Shown here: positions 1-8,857 of the stretch, piece after piece
How the letters are laid out: each line of letters opens with the position of its first letter
Numbering within the stretch: the stretch's first letter is position 1
DNA from: Paraburkholderia silviterrae
Lineage (GTDB): Bacteria > Pseudomonadota > Gammaproteobacteria > Burkholderiales > Burkholderiaceae
Assembly: GCF_004353915.1 (NCBI RefSeq)
Contig: NZ_SMRP01000002.1
Location: 657,319-721,318, forward strand
Direction: 5' to 3'
DNA: 64,000 nucleotides
Position numbers and translations under genes: made by a program
Notes under the pieces: model-generated
Databases searched by the model: none
What the model saw: the letters and a program-made list of their open reading frames with translations, nothing else
Told to the model about the DNA's origin: nothing

Positions 1-315
1 GCGCCGCGCGAGCATGCGCATCGCGATGTACCGCCCCACTTCTTCGCACACGCCCGCCGCGAGCGCACCATACAGCACGAAGGTGAGCGGATTGGCGAGT
101 AGTTGCGCCGTGACCGGATTCTCGTGCAGGACGTAGCCGTTGAGCGCACGCTCGATCACCGTCGCGAACAGGGCGAAGATGGCCACGCCCGTGACGGTGG
201 CGCGCCAGTCGAATGCGAACGGCGCGCGCAGCCGGCGATAGAGCGAGACGGGCAAGACGGCAACGAAGAGCGTCGCGAGCGAAAGGCAGACCAGCGTGAC
301 CGGATCGACGTGCAT
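1..315 (-). CDS. YhfC-family intramembrane metalloprotease (C-terminus beyond window)
   Basis: The first 105 codons of a polytopic membrane protein are present; the rest lies beyond the left edge. Two hydrophobic segments precede a CEEVGRY motif near residue 94. This EExxR signature belongs to the YhfC/CPBP-like intramembrane protease group, in which the paired glutamates contribute to the active site. The start is the ATG at 315. The gene points away from ptxS in the same direction but is separated from it by about 200 bases, so it is probably a separate unit. Substrate unknown. The family call rests on motif and hydrophobicity only. Confidence 0.7.
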   Translation of the reverse strand, partial: MHVDPVTLVCLSLATLFVAVLPVSLYRRLRAPFAFDWRATVTGVAIFALFATVIERALNGYVLHENPVTAQLLANPLTFVLYGALAAGVCEEVGRYIAMRMLARR

Positions 316-523
316 GGGGTTCCTTGAAACGTCCGACGCGCGAGGCGCGCGCCGCAGCCCGAATCATCGCAGATATCGGGGCGCTCGCGCAGCCCCGGCG
401 GCGCGGCGCTACCCGGCCCATGCGGGCGGGACGGGCGCGGACCATGCGGGCGTACGGTCGCGGCGCCGGCCCGCGCCGGTCGCATGCAAGCCGCCTGAGC
501 TCGAAAGAACACCCGAGGCGGCG

Positions 524-1669
524 CTAGCCGAGCGTCGAGGCCCGCACGACCAGCTCGCCCGGAAATGCCGCTGCGCGCGCGGCCAGCGCCGCGCCCTCGA
601 TGCGCTCGTTCAGGAACTCCACCGCCCGGTAGCCGATCTCGCGAGTCGGCTGGCGGATGGTGGTGATGCCGGCGAGCTCGGCCCACTCGGGATCGTCGAT
701 GGCGATCAACGCCGCCTGCTGCTGCCATTGCGCGCCGAATTTCGCCTTCAGATGCAGCGCGAGCCGCAAGGCGACCGGCGCATTCGCGGCGAAGAGCGCG
801 CAGCGTGCGCCGCGGCGCGCGGCGTCGGCGATATGCGCATCGAGCACGGCGAGCGCCGCGTCGACACTTGCATCGTCATGCAGATCGAGTACGTGCGTGG
901 CCGCGCGAACTTCCTGCGCGCCCTTCGTGGCCTGCTGCGCCGACGCACCCGCCGCCCCATCGATGGATCTGCGAAACGCCGCTTCGCGCTCGCGCCGCGA
1001 GCTCACGTGCTCGAAGGGCTGCACGACGAACACGAGGTCGTCGTAGCCGCGTTCCAGCAGATGCTGCACGGCGAGGCGCACGGCGGCCGCGTTGTCGAGC
1101 CCGACCATGTCGGCGTCGAGGCCGTCCACGGTGCGGTCGACCAGCACGGCGGGAATGCCGCCGCTGCCCATCGGCTTGAGCATCGACTCGGGCACGCCGA
1201 GCGCATTCACGATCACGCCTTCCACGCGATACGTGGTGAGCAGTTGCAGATAGCGCCGCTCCATGTCGATTTCGTTCGCTGCGTGGCAAATCAGCGGCAT
1301 ATAGCCGAGCGCGTGGCACGCGGCCTCCACGCCTTGCAGCACTTCGACGGAATAGGGATTCGCGAGATCGGCGAGCAACAGCCCGAGCAGCCGGTTGCGC
1401 CCGCGCTTGAGGCCGCGCGCCATCTGGTTGGGCCGATAGTCGAGCCGCTCGATTGCTGCCTCGATGCGCGAGCGCAGGTCCGGCGAGAGGACCGAAAGCT
1501 CGCCGTTCAGATAGCGCGAGATGCTGGTCTTGCCGGTGCCCGCCTCGCGGGCGACGTCGCTGATGGTCGCGCGGCGCGGCGGCGCGCCCATGGCGACGGC
1601 CTCGCCTTTGCCGCCTTCCCCGCCTTTGCCGCCCGCTTGCAGGGTCCTGGAGGCGCCGCCCGTGCTCAT
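524..1669 (-). CDS. ptxS: LacI-family regulator, PtxS-like
   Basis: A 381-residue LacI/GalR repressor. After a glycine-rich extension of about 26 residues, the helix-turn-helix begins at about residue 34 (TISDVAREAGTGKTSISRYL) and a periplasmic-binding-like effector domain follows. It is the last gene of the kgu operon and overlaps the kguD stop by four bases (ATGA). In Pseudomonas, PtxS represses the kgu genes and responds to 2-ketogluconate; the identical gene set here makes that role likely. An in-frame ATG at 1591 would remove the extension and place the HTH at the usual N-terminal position, so the true start is uncertain. Confidence 0.82.
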   Translation of the reverse strand: MSTGGASRTLQAGGKGGEGGKGEAVAMGAPPRRATISDVAREAGTGKTSISRYLNGELSVLSPDLRSRIEAAIERLDYRPNQMARGLKRGRNRLLGLLLADLANPYSVEVLQGVEAACHALGYMPLICHAANEIDMERRYLQLLTTYRVEGVIVNALGVPESMLKPMGSGGIPAVLVDRTVDGLDADMVGLDNAAAVRLAVQHLLERGYDDLVFVVQPFEHVSSRREREAAFRRSIDGAAGASAQQATKGAQEVRAATHVLDLHDDASVDAALAVLDAHIADAARRGARCALFAANAPVALRLALHLKAKFGAQWQQQAALIAIDDPEWAELAGITTIRQPTREIGYRAVEFLNERIEGAALAARAAAFPGELVVRASTLG

Positions 1670-2631
1670 CGCGCGAGCACCTCGCGATTGACGATGTTGT
1701 TTTCGAGCGTGCCGGAAAGCGCCGCCACGAGGTTCTCTGCGGCACAGCGCGCCATGGCGTGACGCGTCTCATGCGTGGCCGAGCCGATGTGCGGCAGCGC
1801 GACGACGTTCGGCATGCGCAACAGCGGCGAGGCTGGATCGACCGGCTCCTTCTCGAACACGTCGAGGCCCGCGCCGTGGATCGTGCCCGCTTCGAGCGCG
1901 GCGATCAGCGCCGCTTCGTCGACGATCGCGCCGCGCGAGGCGTTGATGAGGATCGCGCTCTTCTTCATCTTTTGCAGCTCGCGGGCGCCGATCAGGTGAC
2001 GCGTGGCGTCGGTGAGCGGCACCTGCAGACACACGAAATCGGCGGCGGCGAGCAGTTCGTCGAGCTCGACGCGGCGCGCGCCGTACTCGCGCTCGGCCAC
2101 CTCGTTCGCGCTGCGGTTCGTGTAGAGCACCTTCATGTTGAAGCCAAGCGCCGCGCGCCGCGCAACCGCGCCGCCGATGCGCCCGAGCCCGACGATGCCG
2201 AGCGTCTTGCCCTGCACATCCACGCCGAATTGCGCGGGACCGATGCTCGCCTTCCAGTGGCCCGCCTTGACCCAGTCGGCCAGCTCGACCACGCGGCGCG
2301 CGCTCGCGAGGATCAGTGAAAAGACCGTGTCGGCGGTGGACTCGGTCAGCACGTCGGGCGTGTGCGCGAGCACGATGCCGCGCTGCGTGAGATCGGGCAC
2401 GTCGAACTGGTCGTAACCCACCGAGATGGTCGAGAGCGCCTTGATGCGCGAGCCTTCGAGCATCGCCGGCGTGACCTTGACGCTTGCGCCGATCGCGCCG
2501 TCGGCATCCTTGAGCGCGGCGGCGAACGCTTCGGTGTTGCTTGCGTCGACGAACGTCACATCGAGATGCTCGCGCAGGTACTCGGTCACGTCCGCGGGCA
2601 AGGTCTTGTAGGCAACGATTTTCTGCTTCAT
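1666..2631 (-). CDS. kguD: 2-ketogluconate 6-phosphate reductase (D-2-hydroxyacid dehydrogenase)
   Basis: A 321-residue D-isomer-specific 2-hydroxyacid dehydrogenase. The nucleotide-binding motif GLGRIG lies at residues 148-153. The expected catalytic residues are present: Arg233 in NASRGAIVDE, Glu262 in DVFEKEP and His281 in LPHIGS. In the kgu pathway it reduces 2-keto-6-phosphogluconate to 6-phosphogluconate with NAD(P)H, feeding the Entner-Doudoroff pathway in the cytoplasm. Sequence alone cannot exclude glyoxylate/hydroxypyruvate or unphosphorylated 2-ketogluconate reductase activity; context favours the kgu role. Length is normal for the family. Confidence 0.82.
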   Translation of the reverse strand: MKQKIVAYKTLPADVTEYLREHLDVTFVDASNTEAFAAALKDADGAIGASVKVTPAMLEGSRIKALSTISVGYDQFDVPDLTQRGIVLAHTPDVLTESTADTVFSLILASARRVVELADWVKAGHWKASIGPAQFGVDVQGKTLGIVGLGRIGGAVARRAALGFNMKVLYTNRSANEVAEREYGARRVELDELLAAADFVCLQVPLTDATRHLIGARELQKMKKSAILINASRGAIVDEAALIAALEAGTIHGAGLDVFEKEPVDPASPLLRMPNVVALPHIGSATHETRHAMARCAAENLVAALSGTLENNIVNREVLAR

Positions 2632-2728
2632 GAGTGCGCTATGTCCGTCTGTTTCAGTCAGTTACGTTCCGTGAATCTCGCGTGATGCGTTCCCCGCGCG
2701 TCATCTCCCGCGCATGGCTTCGCGCGCG

Positions 2729-4012
2729 TCACTTGCCATGGACCGGAGTCGCGTAGGCGTGGGCGTCGTCGCGGCGCGGCTTCACCGCGAGCGTGAGGAC
2801 CACCGAGGCCACCAGGGCCACGCTCATGAACGCGTAGGATGCCGAGGGCGAGCCGGTCGCGCCGTTCAGGTAGCCGACCACCCAGGAGCCGACGAACGAG
2901 CCGAGCGCGCCCATGCTGTTGATGAGCGCCATCGCCCCGCCGGCCACGTTCTTCGGCAGCAGCTCCGGCACGATCGCGAAGAACGGGCCGTATGGCGCGT
3001 ACATCGCGGCGCCCGCCACGACCAGCAGCACGTACGAGCTCCAGAAGTGCGTCGAGCCGAGCGCATACGATCCGGCAAACGCGAGCGCGCCAATCAGCAG
3101 GAACGGCCACACGAACGCGCGGCGGTTGTTGAGCTTGTCCGAGGCCCACGAGGCCGCGAGCATCGCAATGGTAGCAGCGAGATACGGCAGCGCCGAGAGC
3201 CAGCCCGTTTCGACCATGCCGAGCGCCGAGCCGTTCTTCACGATCGACGGCAGCCACAGCACGAAGCCGTACACGCCGATGCTCCAGCAGAAGTACTGCG
3301 CCGAGAGCAGCATCACGGCGGGCGTGCGGAACGCTTCGGCGTAGTTCTTCACCGGCTTGATGGCGGCCTGCTCGGCGCGCATCGCGGCGTCGAGCGCGCG
3401 CTTCTCGTCGTTCGAGAGCCAGCTCACCTGGGCCGGCTTGTCGCGCACCAGCAGCCACCAGCACACGGCCCACACCACGGCGGGCACGCCCTCGGCGACG
3501 AACATGTGGCGCCAGCCGAACGAGTGCACGAGATAGCCCGAGACCACCGACATCCACAGCACCGTGACCGGATTGCCGAGGATCAGGAAGGTATTGGCGC
3601 GCGAGCGCTCGTTTTTGGTGAACCAGTTGCTGATGTAGATGAGCATCGCGGGCATCACCGCCGCCTCGACTACGCCGAGCACGAAGCGGATCGCCATCAG
3701 CGAGGGAATGTTCGTGACGACGCCCGTGAGCGCGGCGCATCCGCCCCACAGTACGAGGCTCACGAACACGAGCTTGCGCACGCTGCGGCGTTCGGCATAG
3801 ACCGCGCCCGGCAGCTGGAAGAAGAAGTAACCGAGGAAGAACAGCGCGCCAATCAGCGACGAAAGCCCGGGGCTGATGCCCAGATCGCGATTGATGCCGG
3901 CCGCCGAAGCGAAGCCGTAATTGGCGCGATCGAGATAGGCCAGGCTGTACGTGATGAACACGATCGGCATGATTGCCCACCAGCGGCGCGGTGCGAGCGA
4001 GGTTGAGGTCAT
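2729..4012 (-). CDS. kguT: MFS 2-ketogluconate transporter
   Basis: A 427-residue major facilitator protein with about twelve hydrophobic segments. It has the ACS-family opening typical of sugar-acid importers (LAYLDRANYGFASA near residue 26) and no signal peptide. It lies between kguK and kguD, as in the Pseudomonas kgu operon, so uptake of 2-keto-D-gluconate by proton symport is the natural assignment. The spacer to kguD is about 97 bases. The spacer towards kguK contains a GC-rich imperfect hairpin near 4098-4121 that could partially attenuate transcription. Substrate is inferred from context; related ACS carriers move galactonate or glucarate. Confidence 0.78.
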   Translation of the reverse strand: MTSTSLAPRRWWAIMPIVFITYSLAYLDRANYGFASAAGINRDLGISPGLSSLIGALFFLGYFFFQLPGAVYAERRSVRKLVFVSLVLWGGCAALTGVVTNIPSLMAIRFVLGVVEAAVMPAMLIYISNWFTKNERSRANTFLILGNPVTVLWMSVVSGYLVHSFGWRHMFVAEGVPAVVWAVCWWLLVRDKPAQVSWLSNDEKRALDAAMRAEQAAIKPVKNYAEAFRTPAVMLLSAQYFCWSIGVYGFVLWLPSIVKNGSALGMVETGWLSALPYLAATIAMLAASWASDKLNNRRAFVWPFLLIGALAFAGSYALGSTHFWSSYVLLVVAGAAMYAPYGPFFAIVPELLPKNVAGGAMALINSMGALGSFVGSWVVGYLNGATGSPSASYAFMSVALVASVVLTLAVKPRRDDAHAYATPVHGK

Positions 4013-4147
4013 CGGTGTCTCCAGTGTCGATTGCAGTGAGCGTTCTGGCGCTTGCTGCGATCCGATGCAAAGCAGTTCTCGTGGCGCCCTGCCCTGGTTC
4101 GGGCAAGGCTGCTGAAATCGCGGAGCGAGCGGCCCCTCGTACTCCGC

Positions 4148-5146
4148 TTAAGCGGTGGCGCGTGCGGGGCTGGCGTCCTTCGCGGCGCCCTGGGCCTCGA
4201 GCGAATCGAGCTGTGCGCGCGTGGGCAGCCCTTCCGAATCGCCGATCACCTGCACGGCGAGCGCGCCGATGCGGTTGCCGCGCGCCACGGCGTCGTGCAG
4301 CGTGCGCCCTTCGAGCAGCGCGCTCACCACGCCCACTGCGAAGCCGTCGCCGGCGCCGACCGTATCGACGACGTTCTCCACCGGCTGCGCCTTCACATGG
4401 CCGCACTCGCCTGCTTGCGTCGCGAAGTACGCGCCCTGGGCGCCGAGCTTGACGATCACGCCGCGCGCGCCGCGTTCGAGATAGAAGCGCGTGATCGTTG
4501 CGGGGTCATCGGAACCCGTGAGAATGCGGCCTTCGTTCACGCCGGGCAGGACCCAGTCGGCAAAACGCGCGAGCTCGTTGAGCGTGTGCACCATCTCGGC
4601 TTCGGAGCCCCACAGCGTCGGGCGCAGATTCGGATCGAAAGTGACGGTGCGCCCGGCCTCGCGCATCGCGCGGGCGAGCATGAAAGCGAGCTCGCGCGAG
4701 CTTGCCGAGATCGCGGGCGCCACGCCGCTCAGGTGCAGGTGGCGGGCGCCCAGCACGTAGTCGCGCTTGAAGTCGTCGACCGAAAGGTGGCTCGCCGCCG
4801 AGCCGCGCCGGAAGTATTCGACGGTGGGGTCGCTGCCGTCGTCGTTCTTCGACTTGAGCTGAAAGCCCGTGGGATAGCGCGCATCGGTTTGCACGCAGTG
4901 CGCGTCGATGCCTTCGTGCGCGAGCACGCCGCGCACGAACTGGCCGAACGAGTCGGCGCCCACGCGGCTCATCCAGCCCACCTTGAAGCCAAGGCGCGCG
5001 AGGCCGGTCGCCACGTTGAGCTCGGCGCCGGCGGCGCGCTTCGTGAAGTGCGCGACCTCGGAGAGCGGGCCGGTGTCGATGGCCACGAACATCGCCATGG
5101 CTTCGCCGTAGGTGATGACATCGAGTGAGTGCGTCATGGAATGCAT
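4148..5146 (-). CDS. kguK: 2-ketogluconate kinase (PfkB family)
   Basis: A 332-residue ribokinase/PfkB-family sugar kinase. The sugar-binding N-terminal part includes AAGAELNVATGLARLG (residues 38-53). The ATP/catalytic signature DTVGAGDGFA (residues 261-270) carries the catalytic Asp267. In the kgu pathway it phosphorylates 2-keto-D-gluconate at C6 in the cytoplasm. KDG kinase (kdgK) is the closest alternative by motif, but the kguE/kguT/kguD neighbours favour kguK. A second ATG three codons downstream is an equally possible start. Confidence 0.8.
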   Translation of the reverse strand: MHSMTHSLDVITYGEAMAMFVAIDTGPLSEVAHFTKRAAGAELNVATGLARLGFKVGWMSRVGADSFGQFVRGVLAHEGIDAHCVQTDARYPTGFQLKSKNDDGSDPTVEYFRRGSAASHLSVDDFKRDYVLGARHLHLSGVAPAISASSRELAFMLARAMREAGRTVTFDPNLRPTLWGSEAEMVHTLNELARFADWVLPGVNEGRILTGSDDPATITRFYLERGARGVIVKLGAQGAYFATQAGECGHVKAQPVENVVDTVGAGDGFAVGVVSALLEGRTLHDAVARGNRIGALAVQVIGDSEGLPTRAQLDSLEAQGAAKDASPARATA

Positions 5147-5266
5147 TCCTGAAAAATCGTATTCGGGTGCCGCGAGCGCCGGCGTCTACGCGAGACCGGC
5201 CCAATGTGCGCTCGAGCCGTTAGCGCCCTGTCACGGCGAGCGCGGCCCTCACGTGCCTCGAGCTCG

Positions 5267-6055
5267 TCAAGCAGTGCCGAGCCACGCCACGTAGCGCGCG
5301 GCGTCCTCGGTCACGCACGCCTCGTCGAACGGAAATTCGATGCCGCGCGGCACGCCCGCCGGCAGGCGCGCGAGCGCGGCGCGGCACAGCGCATCGTTGG
5401 CGGCCGGCGCGCAGGCAAAGCGGCGCGCTCCCACGCCGTCCACGGCCTTGCAGTGGATGTACTCGACGTACGGCGCAAGCGCGGCGGCGGCCATCAGCGG
5501 CGCTTCGCCGGTCCAGTGCCAGTTGCCGATATCGAAGGTCATGCCGATCAGCTTGTCCTGCCCAGCGGCACGCAGCGCGCGAAACAGGCCGATGAACTGC
5601 GCGAGCTTGCCGCCCTGCTCGAGCTGGCCGTTTTCGACGACCACGCGCAGCGTCTCATGGGCTTGCGCGTCCGCCACCGCCTCTTCTTCGAGCACCGCCG
5701 CGAGGCGCGCGACCTGAGCGTCGCCGGCGAAACCGCCCAGCTGCAGCTTGACGAAGCGCGCGCCGAGCGCGCGGCCGCAGGCGATGGCGGCGCGCAGCGC
5801 CGCCGCGTCGAGCGCGCCGTCTTCGCCGTACAGCGAGTCGGGCGTCGACCACACGGGCCACAGGCCTTCACGTGCCAGCACGGTGCCGAGCGCGCGCAGC
5901 GCCTCGGGCTGCGTATCGGCGTCGTCCATCAGCTCTCGCCGCACCTCGAACGCACAAGCGCCCGCCGCCTTCGTCGCGCCGAACCACGCCGCATGCCCGT
6001 CACGCCGAATCGCTGCGGCGCCGAATGCGCTTGCCACTATTGCTACTTCCGCCAT
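5267..6055 (-). CDS. kguE: sugar phosphate isomerase/epimerase-like protein KguE
   Basis: A 262-residue TIM-barrel protein of the xylose isomerase-like/AP endonuclease 2 family. Metal-ligand-type motifs are visible: VVENGQ near residue 139, TFDIGNWHW near 173, HCKAVDG near 200 and a terminal GIEFPFDE. It is the first gene of the kgu operon, the position of kguE in Pseudomonas. Its reaction has not been firmly established in the family; an epimerase supporting 2-ketogluconate use is the working idea. Its mRNA leader carries the six-unit hairpin repeat at 6074-6220. Confidence 0.72.
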   Translation of the reverse strand: MAEVAIVASAFGAAAIRRDGHAAWFGATKAAGACAFEVRRELMDDADTQPEALRALGTVLAREGLWPVWSTPDSLYGEDGALDAAALRAAIACGRALGARFVKLQLGGFAGDAQVARLAAVLEEEAVADAQAHETLRVVVENGQLEQGGKLAQFIGLFRALRAAGQDKLIGMTFDIGNWHWTGEAPLMAAAALAPYVEYIHCKAVDGVGARRFACAPAANDALCRAALARLPAGVPRGIEFPFDEACVTEDAARYVAWLGTA

Positions 6056-6073
6056 CGTCTTCTGTCCTGTTGC

Positions 6074-6220
6074 CTGTCGATCAGAGTCAGGGCTTCAGCT
6101 GTCGACCAGAGTTAGCGCTTTAGCTGTCGGGTGGAGTTAGTGCTTTAGCACTTACTCCACCCCCATGCAGAGCGCTTACTCTGGTCCCATGCAAAGCCGA
6201 GACTCCGGTCCCATGCAGGT
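6074..6220 (-). repeat. six-unit nested inverted repeat in the kguE leader
   Basis: Three tandem 25-bp units (6074-6098, 6099-6123, 6124-6148) each begin CTGTCG and end TTCAG or TTTAG. They are followed directly by three tandem 24-bp units (6149-6172, 6173-6196, 6197-6220) sharing CCCATGCA. The second set is the inverse complement of the first, so innermost, middle and outer units pair in nested order into one long hairpin. The innermost pair uses GGTGGAGT/ACTCCACC and the middle pair ACCAGAGT/ACTCTGGT, that is, matched changes that keep pairing. The loop-proximal parts also covary (GTGC/GCAC against GCGC/GCGC). It would be transcribed as the kguE 5' leader. Confidence 0.85.
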
Positions 6221-6266
6221 TTTTCGCGGTCCGGTTCCTGCGCCGTCGAATCGGTGGAACGTTGCG

Positions 6267-6284
6267 TTTGGAACCGGTTCCAAA
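6267..6284. promoter_or_regulatory. perfect palindrome, candidate PtxS/LacI operator
   Basis: TTTGGAACCGGTTCCAAA is an 18-bp perfect palindrome with a central CCGG. Its core resembles the PtxS site reported in Pseudomonas (TGAAACCGGTTTCA). It sits upstream of kguE, where a repressor encoded by the last operon gene would act. Confidence 0.7.
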
Positions 6285-6293
6285 CCGGGGCCT

Positions 6294-6344
6294 AAAAAAA
6301 GCGCCTGCGCGCCCGGTTGATGGGCGGATAGTGCGCTGAGGCGC
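6294..6344 (-). terminator. possible terminator of the upstream LysR gene
   Basis: On the minus strand, nested stems (GCGCCT/AGGCGC, GCGC/GCGC, GCCC/GGGC) are followed directly by seven T residues. It lies just past the stop of the LysR gene and before the kgu operator, so it would insulate the two units. Confidence 0.5.
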
Positions 6345-6385
6345 CGCATGGCGCCATTATGGAAATCCCCTAATCCGCGTTGGGA

Positions 6386-7390
6386 TCAAGGCGGGAACCT
6401 CGTGCCGCCCGCGCCGCCATTGAGTCCCCCGTTCGGCCCTTCTTCCGGCGCGTCGAGCAGGCACAGCTCGAGGAAGCGCTGGGCGACGCGCGAAGCCGCG
6501 CCCGCGTGCGGCACGATGATCGAAAAACGCCGCGCCAGCGGCTCCGGGCGAATGCGGATGAGCTGGAGCGCGTTGTCCTCGTGACGCATCGACATGGCCG
6601 AGACGAAGCCGATGCCCATGCCGGCCCGCACCGCCTCCTTGACGCCCTCCACGCCGGCGATTTCCAGCGCGACACGCATCGGCACGCCCGCGCGCGCGAA
6701 CGCGCGCTCAACCACCTGACGCACACCCGAGCCGTCCTCGCGCAGCACGAGCGGCAGATCCGCGAATGCGCTCAGCTCGCGCCGCAGCGGCGCCGCAGCG
6801 GCGTGTTCGCGCGCGGCGCCTGCGCCCTCGCTTTCATCCGCCGCCCGGGCGGCAAGCGCGTGGCCGCGCGGCGCGATGGCCACGATCTCGTCCTCGTGCC
6901 ACGGGTGCACGGCGCAATCGGCGGGCAACTGCTCGCCCACCGGCCCTTCGACCAGCGCGATATCGAGATCGCCGAGCATGGCGACCACGTCGGTCGTGTT
7001 GCCGCTCGCCGTTTCGAGCTTCACGTCCGGATAGCGCCGATGAAACGCCGCCACCAGGTACGGCAGCCGGTAGCTCGCGGGCGTCGTGCTCGCACCGATG
7101 CGCAGCGTCCCGCGCTCGAGCCCGCGCAGCGCGTCGCGAAACGTCAGCGCGTCGCGCCAGGTGTCGCGCAGCCGCGCCGCGTAGGCCGCGAGCTGCTCGC
7201 CGGTGGGCGTGAGACGCACGCCGCGCCCGTCGCGCAGATAGAGCGGCTCGCCGAACTCCTCCTGCAGCAGCCGCAACTGCCCCGACACCGCGGGCTGCGA
7301 CAAATGCAGCGCGAGCGCCGCCCGGCTGATGTTCAGGTGCTCGGCTACGGCGGCGAAAGTTATCAGTTGCTCCGGGGTCATCGCGTCCAA
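6386..7390 (-). CDS. LysR-family regulator, YeiE-like
   Basis: A 334-residue LysR regulator. The winged helix is at the N-terminus (HLNISRAALALHLSQPAVSG, residues 18-37), followed by a substrate-binding domain with an RIGASTTPASYRLP start near residue 97. A charged, alanine-rich insertion lies near residues 180-200 and a glycine-rich tail at the C-terminus. It is divergent from a YeiH-family transporter gene, the same pairing as yeiE/yeiH in enterobacteria, so it probably controls that transporter. A 13-bp palindrome lies between the two genes. Confidence 0.8.
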   Translation of the reverse strand: MDAMTPEQLITFAAVAEHLNISRAALALHLSQPAVSGQLRLLQEEFGEPLYLRDGRGVRLTPTGEQLAAYAARLRDTWRDALTFRDALRGLERGTLRIGASTTPASYRLPYLVAAFHRRYPDVKLETASGNTTDVVAMLGDLDIALVEGPVGEQLPADCAVHPWHEDEIVAIAPRGHALAARAADESEGAGAAREHAAAAPLRRELSAFADLPLVLREDGSGVRQVVERAFARAGVPMRVALEIAGVEGVKEAVRAGMGIGFVSAMSMRHEDNALQLIRIRPEPLARRFSIIVPHAGAASRVAQRFLELCLLDAPEEGPNGGLNGGAGGTRFPP

Positions 7391-7409
7391 CTATCGTGTT
7401 GACCTATAT

Positions 7410-7422
7410 TTTACGTCGTAAA
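7410..7422. promoter_or_regulatory. palindrome between LysR and yeiH-like genes
   Basis: TTTACG-T-CGTAAA forms perfect six-base arms around one base, in an AT-rich stretch between two divergent starts. It is a candidate binding site for the adjacent LysR regulator. Confidence 0.4.
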
Positions 7423-7498
7423 TGACGATTTTTCATATTCTTATATCTAATTTAGGATTGGAACATTCGTCAGTCAGACAAATTTGTTCCATAAGGCT

Positions 7499-8569
7499 AT
7501 GTCCACACCGTCGACTTCTCTTGACTCGTCGTCCGCCGCATCCGCCACGCGCGGCCAGCTCAATGGCGTGCTGTTCGTCGCGCTGTTCGCCGCCGCCGTC
7601 ACGCGTATCGCCGCGCTGCCCGCCATCGCCGGTCTCGGCCTGAGCCCGTTGATCGTCGGTATCGTCGCGGGGGCGTTCTACGGCAATGCGCTGCGCGACG
7701 GCATGCCCGAAAGCTGGGCCGCCGGCATCAACTTCTCGGCGCGTAAGCTGCTGCGCATCGCCGTGGCGTTCTTCGGGCTGCGCGTGAGTCTCCAGGAGAT
7801 CGCCCAGGTGGGCCTGCCGGGTCTCGTCGAATCGGTGGTGATCGTCGTGAGCACGCTCGCGATCGGCACCTGGGCCGGCATGAAGCTCATGAAGCTCGAC
7901 CGCGACACTGCCATCCTCACCGCGGCCGGCAGCGCGATCTGCGGCGCCGCCGCCGTACTCGCCTTCGAATCCACGCTGCAATCGAAGCCGCACAAGAGCG
8001 CCATGGCGGTGGGCAGCGTGGTGCTGTTCGGCACGCTCTCGATGTTCCTCTACCCGCTGCTCTATCGCGCCGGCTGGCTGCATCTCGATACCGTGGGCGC
8101 CGGGCTCTTCTTCGGCGGCACGATCCACGAGGTCGCGCAGGTCGTGGGCGCCGCGAGCAACGTGAGCCCGGAGGCCACGCACATCGCCACCATCGTGAAG
8201 ATGACCCGCGTGATGCTGCTCGTGCCGGTGCTGCTTGCGCTCGGCGTCTGGCTCAATCGCTTGGCGCGCGACGCGGCCCAGGGCCAGCAGGGCGCACGCA
8301 AGCTCGCGGTGCCCTGGTTCGCGCTCGGCTTTCTCGCGCTCGTCGTGGTGAACTCGCTGCACGTGCTGCCGGATTCGGCTACCCAGACGCTGAACATGCT
8401 CGACACCTTCGCGCTCACCATGGCAATGACGGCGCTCGGCATCGAGACGCGCGTCTCGCAGATCCGCCAGGCCGGCCCGCGCGCCCTCACCACGGGTTTC
8501 ATCGTCTACGTCTGGCTGGTCGGCGGCGGCCTCGCAATCACCTGGGCCGTGCAGCGGCTCTTCGGATGA
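7499..8569 (+). CDS. yeiH: YeiH-family putative sulfate/anion exporter
   Basis: A 356-residue membrane protein of the PSE/UPF0324 (YeiH) family with about ten hydrophobic segments. Family-like stretches include INFSARKLLRIAVAFFGLRV near residue 77 and GTIHEVAQVVGAAS near 206. Members are proposed to export sulfate or related anions; the substrate here is unproven. I chose the ATG at 7499; an in-frame TTG at 7484 would add five residues. A strong terminator follows. The divergent YeiE-like LysR gene supports the family call. Confidence 0.82.
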   Translation: MSTPSTSLDSSSAASATRGQLNGVLFVALFAAAVTRIAALPAIAGLGLSPLIVGIVAGAFYGNALRDGMPESWAAGINFSARKLLRIAVAFFGLRVSLQEIAQVGLPGLVESVVIVVSTLAIGTWAGMKLMKLDRDTAILTAAGSAICGAAAVLAFESTLQSKPHKSAMAVGSVVLFGTLSMFLYPLLYRAGWLHLDTVGAGLFFGGTIHEVAQVVGAASNVSPEATHIATIVKMTRVMLLVPVLLALGVWLNRLARDAAQGQQGARKLAVPWFALGFLALVVVNSLHVLPDSATQTLNMLDTFALTMAMTALGIETRVSQIRQAGPRALTTGFIVYVWLVGGGLAITWAVQRLFG

Positions 8570-8630
8570 CCCGGCGCCGCACGGCTTCGCCCCCCTTGAG
8601 AGACCGCGTACCGGCCCTGCCGGTCGCTTG

Positions 8631-8653
8631 CCCCGCCCTCGGCGGGGCTTTTT
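8631..8653 (+). terminator. Rho-independent terminator after yeiH-like gene
   Basis: CCCCGCC-CTC-GGCGGGG is a perfect seven-base-pair stem followed by CTTTTT. Confidence 0.85.
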
Positions 8654-8857
8654 GCGTTTTGCGCACTGGCAATGGCGCCAGGCCAATACACGACGCGACA
8701 AGAGCACAACCGCTACGCCGCTACGTGCAATTGCGCGCGATACTGTCGTCCCATGCCGTTCGTCTAGCGGGCGGCTGTCGTGGCAATCTCGAGAGCTTTG
8801 CACGCGACCGGAGTGCGGCGTTCACGCGCCAACTCCGGGTCGACGGAGGGACGACCG

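Larger units (their letters stand above)
6056..6385. other. kgu operon leader and promoter region without coding sequence
   Basis: This 330-base gap holds, from the kguE start outward, a six-unit inverted repeat, an 18-bp operator-like palindrome, and a hairpin with a seven-T tail that could end the upstream LysR gene. No convincing reading frame is present. Confidence 0.7.
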
